From Candidatus Latescibacterota bacterium (GTDB lineage: Bacteria > JAAXHH01), in assembly GCA_022821085.1 (NCBI GenBank), contig JAJEEG010000006.1:620001-684000 (forward strand): 64,000 nucleotides of DNA, read 5' to 3'. The notes below the pieces were generated by a model that saw nothing but the letters and a program-made list of their open reading frames with translations, did no database searches and was not told the DNA's origin. The translations under genes were made by a program, and so were the position numbers. This document shows, in pieces, positions 45,710 through 53,702 of the stretch; position 1 is the stretch's first letter; each line of letters begins with the position of its first letter.

Positions 45710-46945
45710 CTACACGCTTAACGCGAACTGAGGAACGTACTCAACTTTCGTCGGATCTTGAGGCCCGTCGGTACCTACCTGATCCACGTATTTGCGTGCT
45801 TCTGGAGTGTCTCGTTTAAATACGTAACGTTTACTAAATGGTGGAGATACGTCCGCTCTGAAGTCATCTGCGAAACCCAAGGGTACAAATCGAGAAACGT
45901 TCTCGCAGAATACCCAATCAACGTCCTTGACTTCCCAAGGATCTTTCACTTCGACAATACGATCATCTCTATTGATGTCAGGCCAATACCAGACCGGTCT
46001 CCAAAGCCAGTGCTGCTTTTCGAATCTATGCTCTCTCAATTCTTCGACCAATAGATCGTCTATGTCATCATTGAGGGGTTCGCACAATCGATTCCAATCG
46101 TGTATGTCTTGGTTGCCGTTCCGTATTAAGCTAGGGTATCTAGAAACAAGATGTGGCGCATCGACCAAAATGCTCTGTTCTGGAATAATGAATCCGTTCA
46201 AAAGTGTAAGCAAACGGGCTGCGGCCACCCGTGCCATGTATTCAAGTGGTAACTCGTCTTTCGATTCAAGGCCGACTCCGGCCTGCTTCACGAAGGCACC
46301 GAATCGAACGGATTCCATGGTCTCGCTATCGAAGAAAAAATCGTGCGCAATCTTCGGCAACCAATCAATGAAACGCTCAAAGCCAAGGAAGTCGAGAATA
46401 GGAGCATCCAGGTTATTCCGAACATCCTCTACACACTTCTCAAGTATCTTCTTGGTGTTGGTTAGAATGGGCCAATGCCAGGGCCTGTAACCCTCAAACG
46501 AACCTGACCACAGGCCCGGATTGTCAATCTGGAAGTCGCCTAGGTGCAAATCGGCGAAATCCAGCGACGGGTTGCGAAGACTCAGGTCAAAGGTGTTGGT
46601 ACCGTACTCGTTGAGTACTATGATAAATCCGCACTTGGTAAAACAGCGAAGGAGATATGCAAGTCTGCTTCCCGTGATTTCTCCTGCTTTCATGTAGTAT
46701 AGGAGGTCGTAGTCAACGATCACTATGTCTGCGTCGTCGACTTCTATCGATTCCACTCGGGTGAGATCACACACTTCGCCTCTCCACCTATCTCTTCTTT
46801 GATTTACCTTCTTAATCATTTCACGGAAGGTCTTTATTTTGACAGCAGTGACATCTGCTTTGTCGTAAACAGCCTTGACTTTGCTAACCAACGCCTCCGC
46901 AATGTCGGGGCGATCGTCAAACACCAACACCTTTATGTTACTCAT
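45710..46945 (-). CDS. receiver-domain-like protein with unknown C-terminal domain
   Basis: 411 residues. The first about 125 look like a divergent response-regulator receiver: KVLVFDDRPDIAEALV (acidic pair Asp10/Asp11), ADIVIVDYDL with a candidate phospho-acceptor Asp78, then GFIIVLNEYG. An insertion of about 20 residues lies before the Asp strand. The usual Thr/Ser is replaced by Asn112 and I cannot find the conserved Lys, so it may be degenerate. The remaining 280 residues match nothing I know and lack a DNA-binding HTH. Start is well supported by aggagg 4 nt upstream. It directly follows the kinase gene. Confidence 0.72.
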   Translation of the reverse strand: MSNIKVLVFDDRPDIAEALVSKVKAVYDKADVTAVKIKTFREMIKKVNQRRDRWRGEVCDLTRVESIEVDDADIVIVDYDLLYYMKAGEITGSRLAYLLRCFTKCGFIIVLNEYGTNTFDLSLRNPSLDFADLHLGDFQIDNPGLWSGSFEGYRPWHWPILTNTKKILEKCVEDVRNNLDAPILDFLGFERFIDWLPKIAHDFFFDSETMESVRFGAFVKQAGVGLESKDELPLEYMARVAAARLLTLLNGFIIPEQSILVDAPHLVSRYPSLIRNGNQDIHDWNRLCEPLNDDIDDLLVEELREHRFEKQHWLWRPVWYWPDINRDDRIVEVKDPWEVKDVDWVFCENVSRFVPLGFADDFRADVSPPFSKRYVFKRDTPEARKYVDQVGTDGPQDPTKVEYVPQFALSV

Positions 46946-46981
46946 GACTCCTCCTGCCTGGTCAGTTTCATGACTCCTCCT
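46942..46981 (-). repeat. duplicated ribosome site/ATGA junction with a 9-codon mini-ORF
   Basis: The 14-base string tcatgactcctcct occurs at 46942-46955 and again at 46968-46981. On the minus strand each copy is aggaggagtcatga. The first ATGA overlaps the kinase stop and opens a 9-codon frame (MKLTRQEES) whose stop overlaps the ATG of the receiver-like gene. Translation could pass from one gene to the next by two termination-reinitiation steps. Confidence 0.7.
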
Positions 46982-49196
46982 TCCAGGCCAGCTCGAAACA
47001 TGTATTAAAGGGTACCTTTGGCTCTGTAAAGCGGACGGTTGCTCCTAAATCGATGGCTAACAGCCGAACGATAGCTAAACCCAAACCGGTCCCACCGTAT
47101 CCGAGTGCACGTCGCTCCGAGGATATCTTCAAGTCTCGTTTTAGTGGCTCAAATAAGCTCTCCGCCTTTTTAAGGTCAATGCCGACTCCAGTATCCTGAA
47201 CTTTTAACGTGCGATTCTTGCCGGACGCTGCTGATGAGATTGCGATGTACTTGGTGTCGCTGTCAAGCATCGCATTGGAAGCATTCATTAGCAAGTTATG
47301 GAAGATAGCCATCCAGACTGGATAGCTTGCGTTCGGTAGCAATATGTGTTGATCGATATCTGAGACATCGACGCGCACGCCGCGCAGTATTGACCTCATG
47401 TTGTCTGTCATGCTTTGGACTAGCGGTCTTGCTTTGAACCGGGCCACTGCTGTGCGATTGCGTTCATTTGTAATGGGAGAAAATATGGCTCTAGTATCGC
47501 GCACTCCCTGAATCCACTCCTTGATGCTGGCGGCAACGGGACCTACCGCTTCTTTGATCCTTGGGTTTTCCCCGACTAGGCTGTCTAATGCTTCAGCGTG
47601 GTGTTCCAAGAGGCTAAGCTGCTGATTGAGCTGATGATCAAAAGCGATGGCCGTTGACCCAACCGTTGCCATTGCTCCAAGCAAGCCGGACTGTCTCCTT
47701 GTCCATTCGGCATGATCACGGACAGATTCAATAGTCTTATCTAATTCTGTTCTAAGTTCAGTCGCCACCATTGCGGGAATCTCGCTTTCGTGTTTTTCCA
47801 ACACGTCCCAAACGTTATGAACGTGGAAGCTTGACGCTCTAACTTTCCTCAAGGAAGCTTTTTCATTCAGCCGCAGGGCGGCTAGGCGAGTCGCGTAGTA
47901 ATCCAATGCGAATCGTACGACATCTTGAAGTTGATGATATGCGCCATTACTAACGAGTCGATCACGGGAAACCTGTATTTGAAGGTGTTGACCTTGGGCT
48001 AAGTCATTGACCTCCGCTATTCTAGCCTCACGACTTGTGTCGATGTTGACCACACCTAGAACTCGTGAGTTGGTCGGTAGGTAATTTAGTCCCAATTTAA
48101 CATTCAAGTCGGATGGAAGAAGTCGAGACTGGGTCAAGCGGTGAGAGTGATCGAACTCTAGATTCAGCCAGTCCGCGGCGGGTCCGGCGTAAGGAATACG
48201 GAATCCGGCATCATAGATATGCACGCCCCCCCACTGTGTCATATAGTCTCGTGCCAGTTGCACAGGTATTCCGTATGGCTGTCGGTGTTGTAATGTAAAG
48301 ATGCGAATCTCAAAGTCTAAACTGTCGATAATGCATGGATCTTCCCCGCGAATAGGAACCGCGATCTTGTAAGGTTGCTGAATTTGGTCTTCAAGCTCAA
48401 GTGACAGAGACAGTTCCCGCTTTGGAGTTCGAATCTTTGAGCCATCTGTAGGAAGTAATTTCCCTACAATACGGGATGTATACAGTTCTAGTATTCGGGC
48501 CATCTGGGTGTTGAAGAGAGTAACGGCAGTCGGATCCGGTGAGCTCAGGTCCACCTCAAAACCTTCGTCCGAGGATTCTGAGGTACCGGTCAATGATCGA
48601 AAAGGTGGCTGTAGAAACCAGATCTCCCTGGCGAGGTGTTGAAATTCTAAAGGATTCCATTCATGCTTGAGCTTTTTTAAGATGACCGTCGTACCGTGAG
48701 GCTTCTGGAGCGGGAAAACGGCCTTATCGGGATTCCGCAACTCATATACGGCGGTTGCCTTCGTCAATTCGCCAGCTTGAACGGCTGAATCCCAATCCAC
48801 CATCGCAAACAGTTCCTGTCTCTTCGAACCTGTTGGCATTCTCGTTTCGTTAGGAACTGAGTTAAGTTCCAACTCACTTCCCAGAAACTGAACAGCCAAA
48901 CGTCCTACCCCTTTTGAGCCGGTCAACCTTCGCTTCAACACCGGAGACGATATCTCATGGACCTTGTGGGCCGAACCGACACGCATCCAACGATTCTCAA
49001 AATCATCTTCGGTCATGCCGTGACCGTTGTCCGAGACCTCGATTGAATCGTCGTTTATACTAATCTCCACTCTCGTCGCGTCTGCGTCGAAACTGTTCTT
49101 TACCAACTCGGCGAGGGCGATGTACGGGCGCCCGACCAAGCGTTCGCCGAGTTCGCGCAACAATTCCGAATCTACTGTGAAGTTGATGGTTTGCAA
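46968..49196 (-). CDS. double-GHKL protein: Hsp90/MutL-like ATPase fused to histidine kinase
   Basis: 742 residues with two ATP-binding domains. N-terminal GHKL of Hsp90/MutL/MORC type: ELVKNSFDADAT (30-41), DNGHGM (56-61), GSKGVGRLA (93-101). C-terminal kinase-type GHKL: FHNLLMNASNAM (632-643), DTGVGI (668-673), GYGGTGLGLAI (699-709). Between them, after a helical stretch, AFDHQLNQQLSLLEHH places His521 where an H-box His would be. No membrane segment, so cytosolic. It starts 1 bp after the dcm stop and leads into the receiver-like gene. I infer a DNA- or chaperone-like sensor that may phosphorylate the receiver; related MORC/MutL ATPases are known in restriction loci. Confidence 0.82.
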   Translation of the reverse strand: MQTINFTVDSELLRELGERLVGRPYIALAELVKNSFDADATRVEISINDDSIEVSDNGHGMTEDDFENRWMRVGSAHKVHEISSPVLKRRLTGSKGVGRLAVQFLGSELELNSVPNETRMPTGSKRQELFAMVDWDSAVQAGELTKATAVYELRNPDKAVFPLQKPHGTTVILKKLKHEWNPLEFQHLAREIWFLQPPFRSLTGTSESSDEGFEVDLSSPDPTAVTLFNTQMARILELYTSRIVGKLLPTDGSKIRTPKRELSLSLELEDQIQQPYKIAVPIRGEDPCIIDSLDFEIRIFTLQHRQPYGIPVQLARDYMTQWGGVHIYDAGFRIPYAGPAADWLNLEFDHSHRLTQSRLLPSDLNVKLGLNYLPTNSRVLGVVNIDTSREARIAEVNDLAQGQHLQIQVSRDRLVSNGAYHQLQDVVRFALDYYATRLAALRLNEKASLRKVRASSFHVHNVWDVLEKHESEIPAMVATELRTELDKTIESVRDHAEWTRRQSGLLGAMATVGSTAIAFDHQLNQQLSLLEHHAEALDSLVGENPRIKEAVGPVAASIKEWIQGVRDTRAIFSPITNERNRTAVARFKARPLVQSMTDNMRSILRGVRVDVSDIDQHILLPNASYPVWMAIFHNLLMNASNAMLDSDTKYIAISSAASGKNRTLKVQDTGVGIDLKKAESLFEPLKRDLKISSERRALGYGGTGLGLAIVRLLAIDLGATVRFTEPKVPFNTCFELAWKEES

Positions 49197-49197
49197 T

Positions 49198-50412
49198 TCA
49201 GACGCCCTGTTTTCTCAAGCTTTGTTTTGTCGATCCATGTTTGATTGAAGAGGTTGACAAATCATACAATAGCGGTATGACCTTTTTGCCAATAGAGAAC
49301 GAAAGCAGAGGTGGAACAGTATTCCCGATTAGCTTCGCCAATTGCTTCCTTGCCTGAACTATGCTGAAATTGACAAAATCCGGCAGTGTTTGCAGTCTGG
49401 CGGCTTCATGTGGTGTGATCACTCGCCTGCGTGAAGGATGTACATATCTGCCCTGCCCCATGCAATTGAATCCAGTGGTCACGGTCTGCGCAGGAAGATC
49501 CCAATTCATTCGACCGTACATGGCGTGATAGCTGTGGTCCGATCTATGGCATGATGGCCTCAACTTGTTCGGTAGGTCAGTCCTATCATTGTCAAACAAC
49601 CAGTCGATCCGTGATTGATTGTTGGGATACGGAGTTGAGGCGGAATCGAAAGTGGTGTCCTTTTCGTCTTTTTCCAAGTCTTCTATGGCCCAGCGGACAG
49701 TCCTGGGGACGTGTTCGCAAATCGGAGTTTGAAGACTATCGACCAATTGCTGCACATCAAACCTATGTTCTTGCAGGGCAACTATAATATGTCTTCGTCG
49801 CCTTTGAGGTACACCCAGGTTAGACAGATCAACAACACCGGCTCCTACGTCGTAATCGAGTGATTTGAGGCAGTCGATTGTTTTGTGGACTGCCTTTTGC
49901 ACATCATAGGTGACAGTCGGAACGTTTTCTATGATGATTGCCGACGGTCTTAGGACTTGTGCCGCCCTCGCCATACGTAGGTAGAGTCCGTTCCTGGGGT
50001 CGTTTCGCCTAGAATGGTTATTTAAATTCGAATGACCTTGACATGGCGGTCCACCCAGCATGAAGTCAAGGCGTCCCACCTCATGTGCAAGTTTGATTTC
50101 GGTTTTTGTAAGCTTGGAATCCAATTCTCCATCCAATACCTTTTCAATGGACTCGCAGACTGGGGTTGCGGCCGGAAATACATCACCGTATACATCCAAT
50201 GCTATCTGATCGGAATCCACCGCCAGCCTGACATCAAGGGAGAATCCAGCATCGTGTGCTGCTCGTTGTAACCCGATTGACAGACCGCCACAACCCGAAA
50301 AAAGGTCAGCCACGCTCATCACAGGCCAAGATGGGTCGGATGCTGGTCGCTCAATGGACTTCAGTGCCAAAGTATCTGCCTGACAAATGTGACAGTCGTA
50401 GTAGGTGGTCAT
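49198..50412 (-). CDS. dcm: C5-cytosine DNA methyltransferase
   Basis: 404 residues. Motif I ADLFSGCGGLSIGL, motif IV GGPPCQGHSN with catalytic Cys124, motif VI IIENVP, motif VIII QRRRRHIIVAL and motif X AKLIGNTVPPLLS are all present, so it should be active. A short N-terminal CHICQ with a possible zinc pair is extra. The target sequence is unknown. It heads the five-gene operon ending in vsr. No restriction nuclease of its own is visible nearby except HsdR, which belongs to the neighbouring system. Confidence 0.94.
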   Translation of the reverse strand: MTTYYDCHICQADTLALKSIERPASDPSWPVMSVADLFSGCGGLSIGLQRAAHDAGFSLDVRLAVDSDQIALDVYGDVFPAATPVCESIEKVLDGELDSKLTKTEIKLAHEVGRLDFMLGGPPCQGHSNLNNHSRRNDPRNGLYLRMARAAQVLRPSAIIIENVPTVTYDVQKAVHKTIDCLKSLDYDVGAGVVDLSNLGVPQRRRRHIIVALQEHRFDVQQLVDSLQTPICEHVPRTVRWAIEDLEKDEKDTTFDSASTPYPNNQSRIDWLFDNDRTDLPNKLRPSCHRSDHSYHAMYGRMNWDLPAQTVTTGFNCMGQGRYVHPSRRRVITPHEAARLQTLPDFVNFSIVQARKQLAKLIGNTVPPLLSFSIGKKVIPLLYDLSTSSIKHGSTKQSLRKQGV

Positions 50413-51289
50413 GATTTCATCTGATTGCAGATCTCATACTTCGACGCATCATCGTAAGGCTCCGACAAAAGGCCTATGGACGCGAATGCCGCCCTTCGAA
50501 AGAAGCGGCGAAACTCGACACTGGCCACTTGGAACGTAATGACAACGAGATGCCACACCTGCTATAAGCAATATCCTGTTTCCTTTAGTCGGAAATTTCG
50601 AGTTTATTCCGTCTTCTACTGGCTGCTAAGGGGCTTCTGGGCCGGTCGCTCTGACAATATGATCTAGATCTGCGGCGGAATACAATCGGAGTCTGATAGG
50701 GACATGAGGAATCCCTTTCAAATGTTCGGGCTCAGCCTTGGATGGAAAACCATTGACGAATCGGTGCACTTTGAGCCCGACCAGGTCGACAAGACAGCCT
50801 GCATCTGGGCGCTTTTCCCTAATAGATGCAAGTTAGCGGAGACGCGCTGATCCTACTTCCTTTGCGACTTACTACAATGTGATTCGGAGCGCTTGGCACT
50901 CTCTATCAAGGGTGGAAAACCACGTCACCATCAAACCTCGCTTTCGTGTCGATGAGACTTTCCCGACCTTACACGTAGCACCGGATTCAAATATAGCATG
51001 GACCAGCCGCGTTAGCAATACGTACGTATGCGAGGAGGTAAGGATGGGACCAGCCTGTCCGTGGACGGTTTATGATCTGGTGAGGAAACAAACCATGTTT
51101 TTGGAACGTGGAATCCTAGCAGAATCTGTTCTATTTAGCGGCGCCCTTGACCATCCCGCCGGTGGGGTTTATCAATGACTGGCTGTTCTAACCACACCAA
51201 CCGATCATCTACGTCAGCAATATGGTGATTCAGGACGTTTCGGAAGGAGATTATGCGAAGGTATTTGCTGATCTTGGGCGTTTTGGGGG
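50413..51289. other. 877 bp intergenic, gene remnants only
   Basis: No gene I can support. Two short plus-strand frames stand out: 50704-50853 (49 codons, MRNPFQMFGLSLGWK...) without a ribosome site, and 51043-51177 (44 codons) preceded by a strong gaggaggtaagg. Neither matches a known protein; they may be remnants. A fragment resembling part of ssrA is at 51148-51193. The dcm promoter should lie at the left end but no clear boxes are seen. Confidence 0.5.
51148..51193 (-). other. degenerate ssrA-like fragment
   Basis: An ungapped 46-base comparison with ssrA positions 53205-53250 gives 35 identities by my hand count, including accatcccgc and the following ggggg-type hairpin arm. Orientation is the same as ssrA. 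It could be left from an earlier integration or deletion at ssrA, or a chance hairpin. Confidence 0.35.
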
Positions 51290-51613
51290 CTATCGATTCG
51301 GGCGAGTTGCTTCATAGACAAGTGTCTTAGTCCGCTCTATCGATTCCAGGAAGTAAGGATTCTTGATGGCGGAGCCAACGACCAGGTCCACGGGCCTTCC
51401 AAACAGCTGCTGTAGGTCTTCCAAGAGTCCGAAGTAGTTGTCCGAGTAAGCCTTGTGTGCCTTTGGCTGGAACTCTACGAGGAAGTCCAGATCACCGATA
51501 TCTTGTAGTCTGGATGAAGTGGCGGCCGCCCCAAACAGTTCAAGTCGTTGCACGCCGTAGTTCAGGCAGAGGCTTCTAACAGAGTCAGCCTGATTTTGTA
51601 TGGCTGGAATCAT
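51290..51613 (-). CDS. MNT-type nucleotidyltransferase domain protein, degenerate active site
   Basis: 107 residues of the minimal nucleotidyltransferase fold: VQRLELFGAAATSS, then IGDLDFLVEF (Asp41, Asp43) and GRPVDLVVGSAIKNP. In active MntA antitoxins the first motif is Gly-Ser; here it is Gly28-Ala29, so AMPylation may be lost or altered. MNT proteins are antitoxins for HEPN RNases. The gene lies 75 bp downstream of an AbiU2-type HEPN gene on the same strand. Confidence 0.8.
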   Translation of the reverse strand: MIPAIQNQADSVRSLCLNYGVQRLELFGAAATSSRLQDIGDLDFLVEFQPKAHKAYSDNYFGLLEDLQQLFGRPVDLVVGSAIKNPYFLESIERTKTLVYEATRPNR

Positions 51614-51688
51614 CTTGGATTCTCTGTTTTGGATTCGGAGACCGGTCGGTCTCCTGTAAGAGTTGTTGGTAAAAAGGTTTGATTAAGT

Positions 51689-52549
51689 TCATGGCCGATC
51701 GGTTGGTGGACCACAGATCCCCTTATCCCGCAAGTCATCTACTTCCTTCTGAAAATCCATGAATAGATGCATACGCTTCCAAAAAGGATCGTAGTCATAG
51801 CCTCGCAGATCAACGTTGAATCTATCATAAAACGATAAAGCGAGTTCATCGCTATATCTTTCAGATTTCATGTCTGGATCTATAATCGAATCTAAGTGAC
51901 ATAAGAACCCCGTTCTTAGCCTTTCTCTTGCTAGGAAATGTCCGGTCCCGGATTGATATGACAATTCGTTCATTAAGTCAGAACCTGGATACATCTTTGA
52001 ATGAACGAAACGTACAACCTCAAAGATACTATTTAGTGCATGTTCTAATTCATTAAAGACAATCGGAGATAATTGTTTAGCAGATTTGTATCCCATGATG
52101 GTATCGCGATCGAGGTGAGCTAATCGCTTGTCACGATGAAGTCTAGCAAAGTCAGCGGCGCCTTGTGCAGTTTTTACAAGTCGGTCCAGTTCAGCACGAG
52201 ATTCAGAATCTCTGAATCTCCCCGGATCTCTCACATCCCTGTCGTTTTCAATACGTATTTGAAGTGATTCAATGGACAAATTTCTGTATCCCCCGGATTT
52301 CGGATTATCTGTTAAGCGTGTTATATGAAGAATCAGGTTATCGAGCATGATTTGCTGTATGTTTCCAAAGAACTGAGTTCCTATGGCATTTAACATTTTT
52401 ACAGTTTTTTTGTCACCGAACAATTCCTTGTATTCCTCCAACTGAAATCGTGCACCGATCCAATAGCTGTATAACTTGTAGTATTCGTCCCCAGCGACTG
52501 AACCCAACTCGTCAATAAACCGAGCTTTGTTTTCTTGTCCGGTAGCCAT
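51689..52549 (-). CDS. AbiU2-type HEPN domain protein, probable RNase toxin
   Basis: 286 residues. The N-terminal about 170 match the AbiU2 HEPN pattern: ARFQLEEYKELFG, FFGNIQQIMLDNLILHITRLTDNPKSGG, NLSIESL, and the catalytic RDKRLAHLD (Arg139, His145, an R-x5-H). The C-terminal 110 residues are not recognised. Ribosome site gggagg lies 5 nt before ATG 52549. Followed by the MNT-like gene, so a HEPN/MNT toxin-antitoxin pair is likely. Confidence 0.8.
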   Translation of the reverse strand: MATGQENKARFIDELGSVAGDEYYKLYSYWIGARFQLEEYKELFGDKKTVKMLNAIGTQFFGNIQQIMLDNLILHITRLTDNPKSGGYRNLSIESLQIRIENDRDVRDPGRFRDSESRAELDRLVKTAQGAADFARLHRDKRLAHLDRDTIMGYKSAKQLSPIVFNELEHALNSIFEVVRFVHSKMYPGSDLMNELSYQSGTGHFLARERLRTGFLCHLDSIIDPDMKSERYSDELALSFYDRFNVDLRGYDYDPFWKRMHLFMDFQKEVDDLRDKGICGPPTDRP

Positions 52550-52754
52550 TGCATCCTCCCAAAAACTGATCCCACGGTTGCATACGCACGACGCATTTTT
52601 CCAGTAGGTCGCTCCGGAAATCCGCGCGCTCGTCGCCGTTTCCCTCCTCGTGCGCGAAAACCACCTCGCAGGCCTCGCACGGTATGTTCGTACATTCGGA
52701 TGTCAAGAGCCGAAACGACGTACGAAATCCGTGTACCTTTGTACCCTGCTCCAT
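52512..52754 (-). pseudogene. possible host gene fragment at the island edge
   Basis: An 80-codon frame whose middle (about residues 20-65, CEACEVVFAHEEGNGDERAD, then EKCVVRMQPWDQFLGG) has GC-rich, host-like codon use unlike the HEPN gene it overlaps. It has two CxxC-like Cys and no clear start. It may be the tail of a host gene broken when the island formed. The rest of the 52550-53019 gap holds the ssrA terminator. Confidence 0.3.
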
Positions 52755-52927
52755 CGATATCTTCGCAAATCCTTAAGTACTGCCAGAGCTGTTGCTGTAA
52801 GCGTTACGCGGTGTGGTTTCCCTTCCTTCTTCCGTTTCGCATTTGTACCAACTAAGAAAAGAGGGAATATAATCATATAGTCCAGGTACTCTCCCGCTTA
52901 AATATCACGCGGGAGCACGCACGACAA

Positions 52928-52969
52928 AGAGAAACCCCGAGAAGCCTTTACTGGTGGGGCTTATCGGGG
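52928..52969 (-). terminator. intrinsic terminator downstream of ssrA
   Basis: On the minus strand, a 12-base stem (arms 52958-52969 and 52935-52946, one mismatch) is followed by tttctcttt. It lies about 50 bp past the ssrA 3' end. Confidence 0.7.
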
Positions 52970-53019
52970 TAACTTTTGGGCCTGGTTTAGAATACCTGAG
53001 AATGACTTAACTTATATGA

Positions 53020-53381
53020 TGGAGGTGGGGGGAATCGAACCCCCGTCCGGAAGTGCCTAAGCGGGAACGTCTACATGCGTAGCCTGTTTATTGATCTCGT
53101 CCCGGAGAACTCCAGCAGGCAGGATTTAACCGGAACCAGCCTCAGTTGAGTCTCGCCTGGCGCCCTGAGGCGCGACGCCCGGCCAGCCTGCTTTATCGAC
53201 GCTTTTAACCATCCCGCAGGCGGGGCTGATCAAAAACGGGTTGCGCTAACTGTTGTTAGGCAGCCATTGCATACGAAGGTTCGTCTGCAGATAATTTTGT
53301 TCCCAATGGTTTAACGAGGTTTTTGGGGACCTCGGCACGCGGTTCCCACCGCATCCACTCCCGTCGAATCCTTTCACCCCC
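53020..53381 (-). ncRNA. ssrA: transfer-messenger RNA (tmRNA)
   Basis: Rescues stalled ribosomes and tags the nascent protein. The 5' end gggggtgaaaggattcgacg is the classic tmRNA opening, and its first seven bases pair with caccucc near the 3' end; the T-arm is ggttcgattccccccacctcc. CCA is not encoded. The tag frame ends GAA CCT TCG TAT GCA ATG GCT GCC TAA; reading back to the likely resume codon GGA gives (A)GTKLSADEPSYAMAA. The resume codon is an inference, but the AMAA end fits a degradation tag. One-piece form, 362 nt. Confidence 0.95.
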
Positions 53382-53463
53382 ATGTCAAAGAAGGTAGGGC
53401 ATTTGCCCCTTCCTGTCAAATCCACCCGTGCCCGAAGGCGCGGATGCGACCGGGAGAGGGCAG

Positions 53464-53536
<73 letters not shown>

Positions 53537-53541
53537 ATCCA

Positions 53542-53614
53542 TGAGCGCGGAAGGAATCGAACCTTCGACCCACAGATTAAAAGTCTGTTGCTCTGCCAAC
53601 TGAGCTACGCGCCC
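53542..53614 (-). tRNA. tRNA-Lys (TTT)
   Basis: 73 nt. Acceptor GGGCGCG pairs with CGCGCTC (one G-T); anticodon stem ACAGA/TCTGT around CTTTTAA (anticodon TTT); T-loop GTTCGATTC. With the CTT gene it forms a tandem covering both Lys codons, upstream of ssrA on the same strand. Confidence 0.95.
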
Positions 53615-53702
53615 TCGCAGGCGAAGCAAGATAAGCGGTTTCGCCCCGATGGTCAACCAGTTTCCGGTTTTGGACAGGATGGCCGGCCGACCCCGCGAAT
53701 CC

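Larger units (their letters stand above)
30430..53019. other. lower-GC defence island abutting ssrA
   Basis: From the toxin-antitoxin pair to the 3' flank of ssrA, base composition drops visibly and codon use differs from both flanks. Every recognisable gene is a restriction, abortive-infection, nucleotide-signalling or toxin type. ssrA 3' ends are common integration targets and the island lies on that side. No integrase and no second copy of the ssrA 3' end were found, so the left edge is approximate and mobility is inferred, not shown. Confidence 0.6.
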
